A DNA stretch of 49,831 nucleotides. Source: Desulfoferrobacter suflitae (GTDB taxonomy: Bacteria; Desulfobacterota; Syntrophobacteria; Syntrophobacterales; Syntrophobacteraceae). A model generated the notes under the pieces. That model did not search any database and had not been told where the DNA came from. It worked only from the letters and a program-made list of their open reading frames with translations. Position numbers and translations under genes: made by a program. Where the stretch lies: positions 1 to 49,831 of the forward strand of contig NZ_JAIBKA010000018.1 in NCBI RefSeq assembly GCF_022603395.1, written 5' to 3'. Of this stretch, positions 16,992 to 25,096 are shown piece after piece. How positions within the stretch are numbered: position 1 is the stretch's first letter; every line of letters begins with the position of its first letter.

Positions 16992-18227
16992 ATGAGAAAC
17001 ATTGTTATTATCGGGTCAGGAGCGGGCGGCACCATGGTCGCGGCCAATTTGCGAAAAGAGTTGAACGGGGATTGGCACATCACCATCATTGATCGTGATC
17101 CCCGGCACCATTTCCAGTCCGGCTACCTCTTCATCCCCTTTGGAATCTATTCCCCTACGGACATTGTCAGGCCCAAAAGGGACTTCATCCCTCAAGGGGT
17201 TGAATTCGTGGTGGGCGAGGTAACCAGGATCGATACGGAACAGCGAAGGGTGGAGACGGCCGGTGGGGACTTTTTCAACTACGACTGGCTGGTCATCGCC
17301 ACCGGCTGCCGCATCGTCCCGGATGAAATCGAAGGGATGATGGACGCCTGGCGGCAGGATGTATTTGACTTCTACACACTGGATGGGGCAATTGCCCTGC
17401 GCAAAAAGCTCAAATATTTCAGTTCAGGCAAGGTGGTTCTCAATATCGCCGAATTTCCCTTCAAATGCCCGATCGCTCCGCTCGAGTTCGTTTTCATGGC
17501 CGACTGGTTTTTTACGGTGAACGGGGTGCGAGACAAGGTCGAGATCGAATTCGTCACGCCGCTCGACAACGTTTTCACCAAACCGATAGCGGCCAGTGCG
17601 CTCAAAGAGTTTGCCAATCGCAAGAAAATCAAGATCACCCCCTTCTTCGATTTGGCCCGAGTCAACGCAAAAGAGAAAACCATTGAATCCCACAAGGGAG
17701 ATAAGGTGGGATACGATGTGCTGGTCGCCATCCCCCCCAATTTCGGTGATAAAGCCATCATGGATTCGGGCATGGGGGACCCAATGGGCTATGTGCAGGT
17801 GGACAAGCACACCCTGAAGGCCCAGAACTTCGACCGCGTGTTCGTGCTGGGAGACGGCGCCAATGTACCTACTTCCAAAGCGGGCTCGGTTGCCCACTAT
17901 ATGTCGTACACGGTGGTGCAGAATCTGGTGCGCGAGATAGACGGATATGAAGCCTTGCCGGGTTTTGACGGCCACGCCACCTGTTTTTTGGCATCAGGTT
18001 TTGAAAAGGCCATATTGCTCGACTTCAACTATGACGTAGAACCGCTTCAAGGCAGTTTTCCGTTTCCCGGCCTGGGACCGTTCAGCCTGCTCGATGAGAC
18101 GTTTGGCAATTATTGGGGCAAGATGATGTTCAAGTGGGTTTATTGGAACCTCATGATGAAAGGGCTCGATCTACCGTTGGAAGCCCAGTTCAATATGGCG
18201 GGCAAGCTGCGACAGGCAGCGGCTTAA
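16992..18227 (+). CDS. Sulfide:quinone oxidoreductase-like FAD protein
   Basis: 411 residues, start ATG at 16992 with AAGGAG nearby. FAD-binding GSGAGGTMVAANL at the N-terminus and FVLGDGANVPTSKAGS near residue 285. Three cysteines fit those used by SQR: Cys106 in ATGCRIV, Cys159 in FKCPIAPLE and Cys331 in ATCFLASG. A C-terminal stretch (about 380-405, KMMFKWVYWNLMMKG) is amphipathic, fit for membrane attachment. SQR enzymes oxidise sulfide and pass electrons to quinone. Beside a ttr-like reductase, which draws on quinol, it could close a sulfur cycle between sulfide or polysulfide and the oxidised substrate. Flavocytochrome-like or NADH-dependent relatives cannot be excluded. Confidence 0.82.
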   Translation: MRNIVIIGSGAGGTMVAANLRKELNGDWHITIIDRDPRHHFQSGYLFIPFGIYSPTDIVRPKRDFIPQGVEFVVGEVTRIDTEQRRVETAGGDFFNYDWLVIATGCRIVPDEIEGMMDAWRQDVFDFYTLDGAIALRKKLKYFSSGKVVLNIAEFPFKCPIAPLEFVFMADWFFTVNGVRDKVEIEFVTPLDNVFTKPIAASALKEFANRKKIKITPFFDLARVNAKEKTIESHKGDKVGYDVLVAIPPNFGDKAIMDSGMGDPMGYVQVDKHTLKAQNFDRVFVLGDGANVPTSKAGSVAHYMSYTVVQNLVREIDGYEALPGFDGHATCFLASGFEKAILLDFNYDVEPLQGSFPFPGLGPFSLLDETFGNYWGKMMFKWVYWNLMMKGLDLPLEAQFNMAGKLRQAAA

Positions 18228-18243
18228 ATGCCGGGAGGACCTC

Positions 18244-18972
18244 ATGAATAGCGACGAAATGGTTGTCGAACGACTTGACCTCTTGACCCGGCAAGTCGCC
18301 GTGATTACCGAATCGGCGAGAGCCTTGAGGGAGCTGAGGGATGATTTATCGCCCAGAATCAACGAAACCGTCAAGCACCTCATCACGGAGCTGGCCGAGA
18401 TTGAAGCCGATTGCCGACGCGAAGACCTGGTGTTGCTGCTGAAAAACGTGGTGAGAAATGTCAGGAACCTGAACTGGTCCCTGGACCAAATGAAAAGCCT
18501 CATCGATTTTCTGAGAACAGTCGAGCCCTTGATGAAGTCGGCTGTACCTCAGGCCATCATGGCCCTCGATCAGCTGGAACAGAGAGGTGTTTTGCAAATC
18601 GGGCTGCGCGCCCTGGAGGTTTTCCAAAAGATCGCCGAGACCTACACGCCTGAAGATATCGAACAGGTCGGAAAGGTCGTGGTGCATTTTGTCGGAGTGA
18701 CAAAGAAGCTCAGTGATCCAAACACGTTGGCCCTGCTGGATCGAATGGCTGAAGTTCCGGCTCGAATGGACCTCTCCAACGCCCGTCCGGCGGGACCTTT
18801 CCGGATGATGTTCGCGCTCCGCAACAGTGAAGTAAAGCAAGGCCTGGGAGTCCTTCTGGAAATGACAAAGGGGCTTGCTGCGCTCAAGGACGGCGGTCCA
18901 ATGGAGACGGAGGTTATACCTGTGGCGGAGAGCTCGGAGCAACCCTCTTCGAGTGAAGAGCGCGAGGGATAG
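18244..18972 (+). CDS. DUF1641 protein
   Basis: 242 residues, helical, with a central segment (about 95-195) of the DUF1641 type, known from genes next to SQR-like flavoproteins and formate dehydrogenases. ATG at 18244 lies 16 bases after the flavoprotein stop, behind GGGAGG, so the two are cotranscribed. The C-terminal tail is Glu/Ser-rich (SSEQPSSSEEREG). No catalytic residues can be named. It may help assemble or anchor the flavoprotein. Confidence 0.75.
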   Translation: MNSDEMVVERLDLLTRQVAVITESARALRELRDDLSPRINETVKHLITELAEIEADCRREDLVLLLKNVVRNVRNLNWSLDQMKSLIDFLRTVEPLMKSAVPQAIMALDQLEQRGVLQIGLRALEVFQKIAETYTPEDIEQVGKVVVHFVGVTKKLSDPNTLALLDRMAEVPARMDLSNARPAGPFRMMFALRNSEVKQGLGVLLEMTKGLAALKDGGPMETEVIPVAESSEQPSSSEEREG

Positions 18973-19015
18973 TGACGAGACACGGTGCCCGATCGGTTAT
19001 GAGGCAGCTGAGAAT

Positions 19016-19210
19016 ATGGACGCCGAAGAAGTTAAAAAACTGCTTGATGTTCAAGAGCTTCACGGAACTCCACGGCAGATAGAGAGGCTTTGCAGGTGGA
19101 TTGAAATCAAGGTCGCAAATTTCGGCACGGATTACGTGCAGTGGAACCGTCATAGTCTTATTAAGGAATGGGAAGAACATAGTAAAACAGGGTTCACGAG
19201 CTGTGTTTAA
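19016..19210 (+). CDS. Small unknown protein
   Basis: 64 residues, starting ATG at 19016: acidic, helical, with CRWIEIKVANFGTDYVQWNRHSL in its middle. I do not recognise it. It sits in the same direction between the DUF1641 gene and a small zinc protein with gaps of 43 and 64 bases. The ribosome site is weak (GAGG 11 bases before). It may be real given its position, but could be a chance frame. Confidence 0.45.
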   Translation: MDAEEVKKLLDVQELHGTPRQIERLCRWIEIKVANFGTDYVQWNRHSLIKEWEEHSKTGFTSCV

Positions 19211-19274
19211 TGGCTGGATCGAGAATCTGAGTCAAACAACCGGAGCTCGTCCATTCGGTTCGATTGCGGGAGGC

Positions 19275-19445
19275 ATGAAAATGACTGATCCTTTATTCAT
19301 ATGCAGCGTATGCGGCAAAGAGCAAGAATCTGACAAGGAAACAATGACGGAGTGTCGTGTTTGCGGACGAATCCACTGCAGTGATTGCGTTGATGAATTC
19401 GGCCGTTGCGTGGAATGTGCCAAGCAGGAGTCGAAAGAAAAGTAG
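19275..19445 (+). CDS. Small zinc-binding protein
   Basis: 56 residues with four CxxC or CxxxC knuckles: CSVCGK, CRVCGR, CSDC and CVECAK. This gives two zinc (or iron) sites in a FYVE/B-box-like treble-clef arrangement. ATG at 19275 follows GGGAGG directly, a strong translation signal. It is in line with the ttr-like operon, 222 bp before the MoCF gene. Function unknown; such proteins are often partners of larger enzymes. Confidence 0.65.
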   Translation: MKMTDPLFICSVCGKEQESDKETMTECRVCGRIHCSDCVDEFGRCVECAKQESKEK

Positions 19446-19666
19446 CTCATCGCGGATTAGCGTGACTCACGCACCGTGAAGGGGGGCAACGCTATCATGC
19501 AAGCCCGCAAAAAGCAAGAAAAGTAAAGTCTGAGGGCATTAAAAGCGACGCCGCATTTTGGTTTAATTTATCGGACAAGGACCAATGGACATGAGGCGGA
19601 GACAACCGCTCATCGGGACGCACTGACCGCGGGTGCTCTGGGGGCCTGCCCGAGAGGAGAAATAAG

Positions 19667-20698
19667 GTGCTGAAAATCATTCCGTTGAAAGAGGCTGTCG
19701 GGACCACCCTGGCCCATGACATCACCGAAATCCGTCCCGGCGTTTTCAAGGGAGCGGCGTTTCGCAAAGGCCATCAGGTGTGCGATGAAGACATCTACCG
19801 GCTGCAGAAACTGGGTAAGAACCATCTTTATCTGATCGATCTGGAAGAGGACGAAATTCACGAAAACGAAGCGGCGGCGATTCTTGCTGAGGCACTTGCG
19901 GGGGAGAACATTGTCTGGAAAAACGAGCCGCGCGAAGGGAAAATTTCTCTACTGGCCGGAATAGATGGGTTGTTAAGGGTCAATCCGGCCACTCTCGCCG
20001 CCTTCAACATGGTCGATGAGGTCATGTGTGCCACGCTGCACAACCACACCCTGGTTCGAAAGGGTGAACTGGTTGCGGCCACCCGGGCCATACCTTTAGT
20101 CATGAAGCGAACGCCCATCGAGCGCTCTGCCTCTATTGCCCGGAGCAATGGTCCGGTGCTCCAGGTCAAAGCCTTGCGGCAGGCCCGGGTGGGACTGGTG
20201 ATTACCGGGAACGAAGTCTATCATGGATTGATTGAGGACCGATTTGCGCCGGTTCTGACCGAAAAAGTGAAGTCCCTGGGGTCGGAAGTAACCTCGCTGG
20301 ATTTTGCTCCAGACAGTGCCGACCTGATTTCGCAGACCATCCGGTCGCAGCTCGACCGCGGCTGTGACCTGTTGCTGTTGACCGGAGGCATGAGCGTCGA
20401 CCCCGATGATGTGACCCGCTATGGGATTCGGCAGGCGGGCGCAACACAAATGCACTACGGTTCGGCGGTCCTGCCCGGAGCCATGTTCCTGGTCGCGTAT
20501 CTGGGTGAGATTCCGCTTTTGGGCGTTCCCGCATGTGCTCTGCACCATCGGGCGACGGTGTTGGATCTGGTGCTTCCGCGCATCCTCTCCGGTGAACACG
20601 TGGGCAAGGCCGAGCTGGCCTTCTACGGCCATGGCGGCTTGTGCCGCGACTGTCCCGACTGTTCCTACCCGCACTGCCCGTTCGGCAAGAGCATCTAG
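19667..20698 (+). CDS. MoCF (molybdopterin-binding) domain protein with Cys-rich tail
   Basis: 343 residues. The MoCF domain lies at about 175-320: LVITGNEVYHG, then LLLLTGGMSVDPDDVT and VLPGAMFLVAY, as in MogA/MoeA. The N-terminal part (ITEIRPGVFKGAAFRKGHQV) matches the start of the so-called MoeA-like or molybdopterin-binding proteins of anaerobes. The end carries an unusual cysteine cluster, CRDCPDCSYPHCPFG. GTG at 19667 lies behind GAGGAG. It probably inserts or hands over molybdenum cofactor; its neighbour TtrA needs it. It could also be a cofactor-modified MoeA acting on one client only. Confidence 0.75.
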   Translation: MLKIIPLKEAVGTTLAHDITEIRPGVFKGAAFRKGHQVCDEDIYRLQKLGKNHLYLIDLEEDEIHENEAAAILAEALAGENIVWKNEPREGKISLLAGIDGLLRVNPATLAAFNMVDEVMCATLHNHTLVRKGELVAATRAIPLVMKRTPIERSASIARSNGPVLQVKALRQARVGLVITGNEVYHGLIEDRFAPVLTEKVKSLGSEVTSLDFAPDSADLISQTIRSQLDRGCDLLLLTGGMSVDPDDVTRYGIRQAGATQMHYGSAVLPGAMFLVAYLGEIPLLGVPACALHHRATVLDLVLPRILSGEHVGKAELAFYGHGGLCRDCPDCSYPHCPFGKSI

Positions 20699-20709
20699 GA
20701 AGAAATACA

Positions 20710-21732
20710 ATGGATCTGCAAAATTTTTTCTCTGATCCATATCTTAACCGTGAAATCAGGCCGCCGCCGTTGAACCGGCGCGTGCTGCCTGAACCCACGC
20801 CATCGCGTTGCCATTTTTGCTACGCATGCGGTTCCTGCCTGACGGCCTGCCCGGTGAATTTGGCGACCAACCGGCTGCAGCCGCGTAAACTTGTGATGAT
20901 GGCCAATTTCGGCCTGATCGAGGAATTGGTTCGACTTCCTGAGATCTGGTACTGCCTTTCCTGCAACCGCTGCAATAATGCCTGCCCCATGACCGTCAAA
21001 CCGGCTGCGTTGGTCGCCCATCTTCGCCTTGAGGCGGTTCGCCAATCCCTGGTGAAAAAAGACATCTTGTCGGATATCCAGGAGCTTCAGCGGCAGCTTC
21101 ACCGGCTGCGCGCTCATGTGGCAGCAGCAATGCTTTCCGGCCGCGATCCGGTCCTGTCTTCAGACTGGCGGGGGATGGCAGAGCTCCCCATCGAATATTG
21201 CAGCAAAGATCTCACCCCGACTGAGATCCCCGCCGATGCTCGATCTATTCGCAAGGCCTGCAGCACCTACCTTGGTTATCCTACCAATCTCTCGGAGTGT
21301 TTCACCTGCAGCGAATGCCGCAATGCCTGCCCCGTCTGCCATGAACCATCTGTGTTCGATCCCATGTGGATGCTACGTATGATGAACCTCGGTTTTGCAG
21401 CCGATCTGCTTGCCTCCCCCATGATGTGGCTTTGCATCGACTGTGAAACCTGCACGCACGCTTGTATGCAGCGGGTTCGCGTACATCTTGTCATCCGTCG
21501 CATCCAGCAAATCGCCTTGCAAGAAAACTATGTGTCCTCAGCGTTTGTTCGTTCCTGGAAGCAGGCTCAGAAAATCGTATATTCGCGGTTCATCGAAGAA
21601 ATTGACAGGCTGCTTTCATTCCCGGCTGTTTCATCGACGAATTCCGAGCCAACCTTTTGTTCCAAGCAAATTCAGAGCTGTGTTCCAGCGGTCGAAGAAA
21701 ATAGCACAAGCCGGGTGTTATGGGGTGGGTAG
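20710..21732 (+). CDS. Tandem HdrC-like iron-sulfur protein
   Basis: 340 residues made of two HdrC-like halves. Half one has CHFCYACGSCLTACP (about 34-48) and CLSCNRCNNACP; half two has CFTCSECRNACPVC (about 200) and CIDCETCTHACM. Each half is a pair of 4Fe-4S sites as in HdrC/GlpC, so four clusters in all. HdrC is normally about 180-200 residues with two clusters. ATG at 20710 behind AGGA. It ends the operon, 14 bases from the convergent restriction gene. I infer an electron wire between the quinone-linked ttr/SQR enzymes and soluble carriers or the HdrABC complex coded at 30513-35093. Confidence 0.8.
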   Translation: MDLQNFFSDPYLNREIRPPPLNRRVLPEPTPSRCHFCYACGSCLTACPVNLATNRLQPRKLVMMANFGLIEELVRLPEIWYCLSCNRCNNACPMTVKPAALVAHLRLEAVRQSLVKKDILSDIQELQRQLHRLRAHVAAAMLSGRDPVLSSDWRGMAELPIEYCSKDLTPTEIPADARSIRKACSTYLGYPTNLSECFTCSECRNACPVCHEPSVFDPMWMLRMMNLGFAADLLASPMMWLCIDCETCTHACMQRVRVHLVIRRIQQIALQENYVSSAFVRSWKQAQKIVYSRFIEEIDRLLSFPAVSSTNSEPTFCSKQIQSCVPAVEENSTSRVLWGG

Positions 21733-21746
21733 TAACGAAACGCGCA

Positions 21747-24428
21747 TCAACCACGGTATTCGGTAAAGCTGCCGAGCAGCTGGCGAAATGAAGCGGGCTT
21801 GTATTTGCTAAAGCTTTCCTCGTCCACATAGACAAAATCATAACGGACCTCCTGCTGGGCGAGGTTGACGTCTTCGCACCACTGCCGGAGGCGCTGCATT
21901 TTCAGCGGCACGTCCGGGTCTTCCCGCCCCTTGGTCTCGACGATATAAATCTCTCGCTCCGACACCTTGACCAGAAAATCCGGGTAGTAGCCGGCAATGT
22001 CTCCGTCGGCATCGACATATTCCAGTTTGAAGTGCACCGCCAGATAGTTTTTGGCAAAGGAGACCACATCCTCGCAACCGTCCAGGAACTGGGCGAACAG
22101 CAGCTCGAAACGGCTGTCGCCGATGATCCGGTTGAACACGCTCTTTTTGGGGATCAGATAGCCTTGTTCCTTGGCGACAAACGGACGGGTATCCCGCAGT
22201 TTGATGCGCTCGCAAATCACGGCGCCGCCCTTATCCTGAATGGTCAGGGCGTTGATCGCCTGCTTGCACGCCTCCATGAGCGTCTTTGTGGCTGCAAGCT
22301 CGGCGAGGTTGCGCAGGGTGTTGGGATCTTCCAGGTCCACGCTCCGGTCGAACAGCCCGTCCTGCACAAACTCCTTGACCTTGCCGTAGAGCACGTCGTA
22401 GCCGCTCACCAGCCGCAGGTCCTGCATGAGGGTTCGCGCAAAATAGCCGATCGCGCTTCGATAGTCCGCCACCCCCAACGAATCTAGAATGGTTTTGTGT
22501 GTCACCTCCCCGGTGGTGATGTCCTTAAAGACGATCTCGCGCTGTTCTTCTTCGCTGAACCGCCGGTAGGAAACTCGAACATAATCGACGGCATGCATGT
22601 CCAGGCCGTCCAGGTTCTTATACTTGCGCTGCATGCGGGGAGTCAGCAGCGGAATTTCGATATCCAGGGCGGCCAGGTCCTTTTTCTCATTTTCCCGGTC
22701 CACTTCGATCACCAGCGGCGTGTTGGGACGGGCGCCTTCCCCCATGGGCTTTTGCTCCAGCACCACACCCTCGGCTTGAATGGACTCGACAAACTCCATA
22801 AAAGCGTTGGTGCCCACCACGCTGACATATTCATCCACACTGGCGGCATACATTCTGCGTAATCCGCGGCCAAGCGTCTGTTCCGGCAATATGTTGCTCT
22901 TGGCCGAATAGGCGCGCAAACCCACAATGGTGGTTACGTTACGCACATCCCAGCCTTCCTTGAGTACGAGCACGGAAACAATAGCCTTATAGGGGCTTTC
23001 CTCGCCGTCAATCTCGTTGGCCTGTTTTCTCAACCGCTCCAGCTCTTCCTTGTTCTTGCCGCTCACCGCTTCGGATATTTCCCCGTTGTTTTTAGTGTGA
23101 ATCACCAGTACGGCATCTTTCAGGTCGGGATAACAGTCTTCCAGATAGGCGGCCACTTCATCGCAGTTTTTGGTGTCGTCGGTCATGACGAATAAGATGG
23201 CCTTTTTGCCCATTTTTTCGTGTTCGGCATACGCCTTGCGCCATTCCACCACGCCAAGATGAATGTAGTCGGCATATTTTTCGGTGTATTTGGAGCTCTG
23301 CCGTTCCGCCAGCCGGGAGCGGCTGGGAGCGTCGGGCAGCACCGGGTGTTTGACCACGTTTTGCCAGATGGCCTCAACCAGAGGATAGTCGGCCACCGTC
23401 TGCACGAAAATGGCCCCGTTGTTGTGCCTGGGGGTGGCGGTAACATCCACCTGCAGGGACAGGGCATCGCCCTTTTGCTTCAAACGGTGGTGAATATCCT
23501 CGATGGATTTGAACCAGGCCAGGCGTTTGTCGTGGATGTGGTGGGCCTCGTCGTTCAATACCACCAGTTCATCGATGTCGCGCACAATCATCCCCAGGTC
23601 CACTCGGGAATCGGTGGTCGCACCGGTGGGCCGTTTGCCCAGAAAATAATCCATGGTGTTTTCATCGTCGGGCGATGGCGGAATATCTTCGCCGGCGTAC
23701 ACCCGGTGGATGTTGGTCAAAAAGATATTGCCCGTCGGACGGATGACGCGCACCTCGTCCTGCACATGCAAGGTGAGCTGAAAATCGTCCCGCCAGTTGC
23801 GCCCGTCGAAGCCGTTGTCCGGCAGCACCGGGTCCTGAAAGAAGATGCGCAGTCCGCTGAAATCCTTATAGATGCGATCCAGCACGATGATGTTGGGGGT
23901 GATCACCAGAAAATTTCGCGCCAGCTCCGAATCCGGCTCGTACAACTTGTGGAAATAGCTCCAGGCGAGCACCAGGCTCATGACCTTGGTTTTGCCGGTG
24001 CCGGTAGCCATCTTCACCACGAAGCGCCGCCAGGTTTCGTCGAACATGCCCGCCGTGACCGCACCCGAACTGTCGAACCTGAGCAAATCGTATTTATCCT
24101 TCACTCCCACCACGTCATAAAGATAGACGATGGTCTCCAGAGCTTCCCGCTGGGCGTAGTAATACTGAAATTCGGCTGAAGTCCCGTCCAGTTGGGGCAG
24201 CAGATGCGGCGTTTCGAACCACCAGTTGAGGAGGCTGCGGCTGGTATCCGTTGCCCTTTCGTAGCCCGCCTCCCGCCATTCCTTAACCTGCCTGCGTAGT
24301 TCCGGCACCAGCGGCGGCAGGAGCTTCTCAAAGCTCGATTCGCGCAGCGCCTCATCGGCCGGAAACCAGCGGATGGCCGGGTCGAGCACGGCGTGCGGGG
24401 AACCGGGAAAATCAGGGTGCAGGGCCAC
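21747..24428 (-). CDS. res: Type III restriction enzyme, Res subunit
   Basis: About 893 residues. Superfamily 2 helicase motifs: ATGTGKT (Walker A, about 143), DEAHH (about 290), VSVLVLKEGWDVRNVT and GRGLRRMY. A C-terminal nuclease of PD-(D/E)xK type follows: YYPDFLVKV then IYIVETKG. That is the normal plan for a type III Res. GTG at 24428 (GGGAG eight bases before) is preferred to TTG two codons upstream. The start overlaps hepT, so it is coupled to the toxin gene. It cuts DNA in complex with Mod when the site is unmethylated. No defects seen. Confidence 0.92.
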   Translation of the reverse strand: MALHPDFPGSPHAVLDPAIRWFPADEALRESSFEKLLPPLVPELRRQVKEWREAGYERATDTSRSLLNWWFETPHLLPQLDGTSAEFQYYYAQREALETIVYLYDVVGVKDKYDLLRFDSSGAVTAGMFDETWRRFVVKMATGTGKTKVMSLVLAWSYFHKLYEPDSELARNFLVITPNIIVLDRIYKDFSGLRIFFQDPVLPDNGFDGRNWRDDFQLTLHVQDEVRVIRPTGNIFLTNIHRVYAGEDIPPSPDDENTMDYFLGKRPTGATTDSRVDLGMIVRDIDELVVLNDEAHHIHDKRLAWFKSIEDIHHRLKQKGDALSLQVDVTATPRHNNGAIFVQTVADYPLVEAIWQNVVKHPVLPDAPSRSRLAERQSSKYTEKYADYIHLGVVEWRKAYAEHEKMGKKAILFVMTDDTKNCDEVAAYLEDCYPDLKDAVLVIHTKNNGEISEAVSGKNKEELERLRKQANEIDGEESPYKAIVSVLVLKEGWDVRNVTTIVGLRAYSAKSNILPEQTLGRGLRRMYAASVDEYVSVVGTNAFMEFVESIQAEGVVLEQKPMGEGARPNTPLVIEVDRENEKKDLAALDIEIPLLTPRMQRKYKNLDGLDMHAVDYVRVSYRRFSEEEQREIVFKDITTGEVTHKTILDSLGVADYRSAIGYFARTLMQDLRLVSGYDVLYGKVKEFVQDGLFDRSVDLEDPNTLRNLAELAATKTLMEACKQAINALTIQDKGGAVICERIKLRDTRPFVAKEQGYLIPKKSVFNRIIGDSRFELLFAQFLDGCEDVVSFAKNYLAVHFKLEYVDADGDIAGYYPDFLVKVSEREIYIVETKGREDPDVPLKMQRLRQWCEDVNLAQQEVRYDFVYVDEESFSKYKPASFRQLLGSFTEYRG

Positions 24429-24798
24429 TGGCAATCTCCCTCTTTATCTTCTCGACCGTCGCAATCAAAACTGGAATGTGGTCGCGGCAAATGGCAAACA
24501 CGACTTCCGAATTGATGTCAAAATAGTGATGACTGAGGATGTCGCGCGCTCCTTTGGCTCCTTTCCAATCCACTTCAGGATATTTTGGGAGAAGTGCTTC
24601 GCCAGTGATCCTATCAAGGTGTTTCAGGCTTTCCCCAATGGCAATGAGCATCATGCTTATGGCATCCAAGCGATCAAGTCCTTCGTCAGAGCTCAAGAAA
24701 TCATCCGAATGATGGATGGGGTGAAAACGCCGTTTGATTCTGCGGGCCGCTATCAGGATCTGCTCCAAAATCTCGCTGACCAGTTCAACGTCATACAT
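24412..24798 (-). CDS. hepT: HepT-like HEPN toxin (RNase)
   Basis: About 128 residues, all-helical HEPN fold. The HEPN active motif R-x4-H is present as RDILSHHYF near residue 90, matching HepT. ATG at 24798 overlaps the mntA stop (TATGTATGA); a slightly earlier ATG at 24807 is possible. HEPN/MNT pairs are toxin-antitoxin systems in which MntA adenylylates a Tyr of HepT next to the R-x4-H motif; the Tyr here is in HHYF. It sits between mntA and res, in the type III restriction operon. Confidence 0.88.
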   Translation of the reverse strand: MYDVELVSEILEQILIAARRIKRRFHPIHHSDDFLSSDEGLDRLDAISMMLIAIGESLKHLDRITGEALLPKYPEVDWKGAKGARDILSHHYFDINSEVVFAICRDHIPVLIATVEKIKREIASGPAP

Positions 24799-25096
24799 AG
24801 ACAGCATCCCTATCGATCCGCTTCTTCAAGAAAGGGTTCATTTTTTTCCGATAATGGATAATGTCCACGTGCCCGTGGAGTGCGCCCTCAAGAGTATCCT
24901 TGATATGCACCATGTAAAACAGATTCGGCTCACGCATGCGCACCACCACGTCCACATCGCTCACCGCCGTCGATTCTCCTCGAGCCACAGAGCCAAAGAG
25001 GCCCAGCGCGGTGACCCCATACTGTTTTGCAAACTCCGCTTTGTACCTTTTCAGGATTCCAAGCACCTCTTCACGGGCAAGATATGCGGCCGTCAT
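24791..25096 (-). CDS. mntA: MntA-like minimal nucleotidyltransferase antitoxin
   Basis: 101 residues with the nucleotidyltransferase signature G-S-x10-D-x-D (GSVARGESTAVSDVDV, about residue 35) and a third Asp in GHVDIIHY. ATG at 25096 overlaps the mod stop by four bases. The partner HepT gene overlaps its stop. In studied pairs, this enzyme adds AMP to the toxin and silences it. The whole set mod-mntA-hepT-res is one overlapping unit. Confidence 0.88.
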   Translation of the reverse strand: MTAAYLAREEVLGILKRYKAEFAKQYGVTALGLFGSVARGESTAVSDVDVVVRMREPNLFYMVHIKDTLEGALHGHVDIIHYRKKMNPFLKKRIDRDAVYV

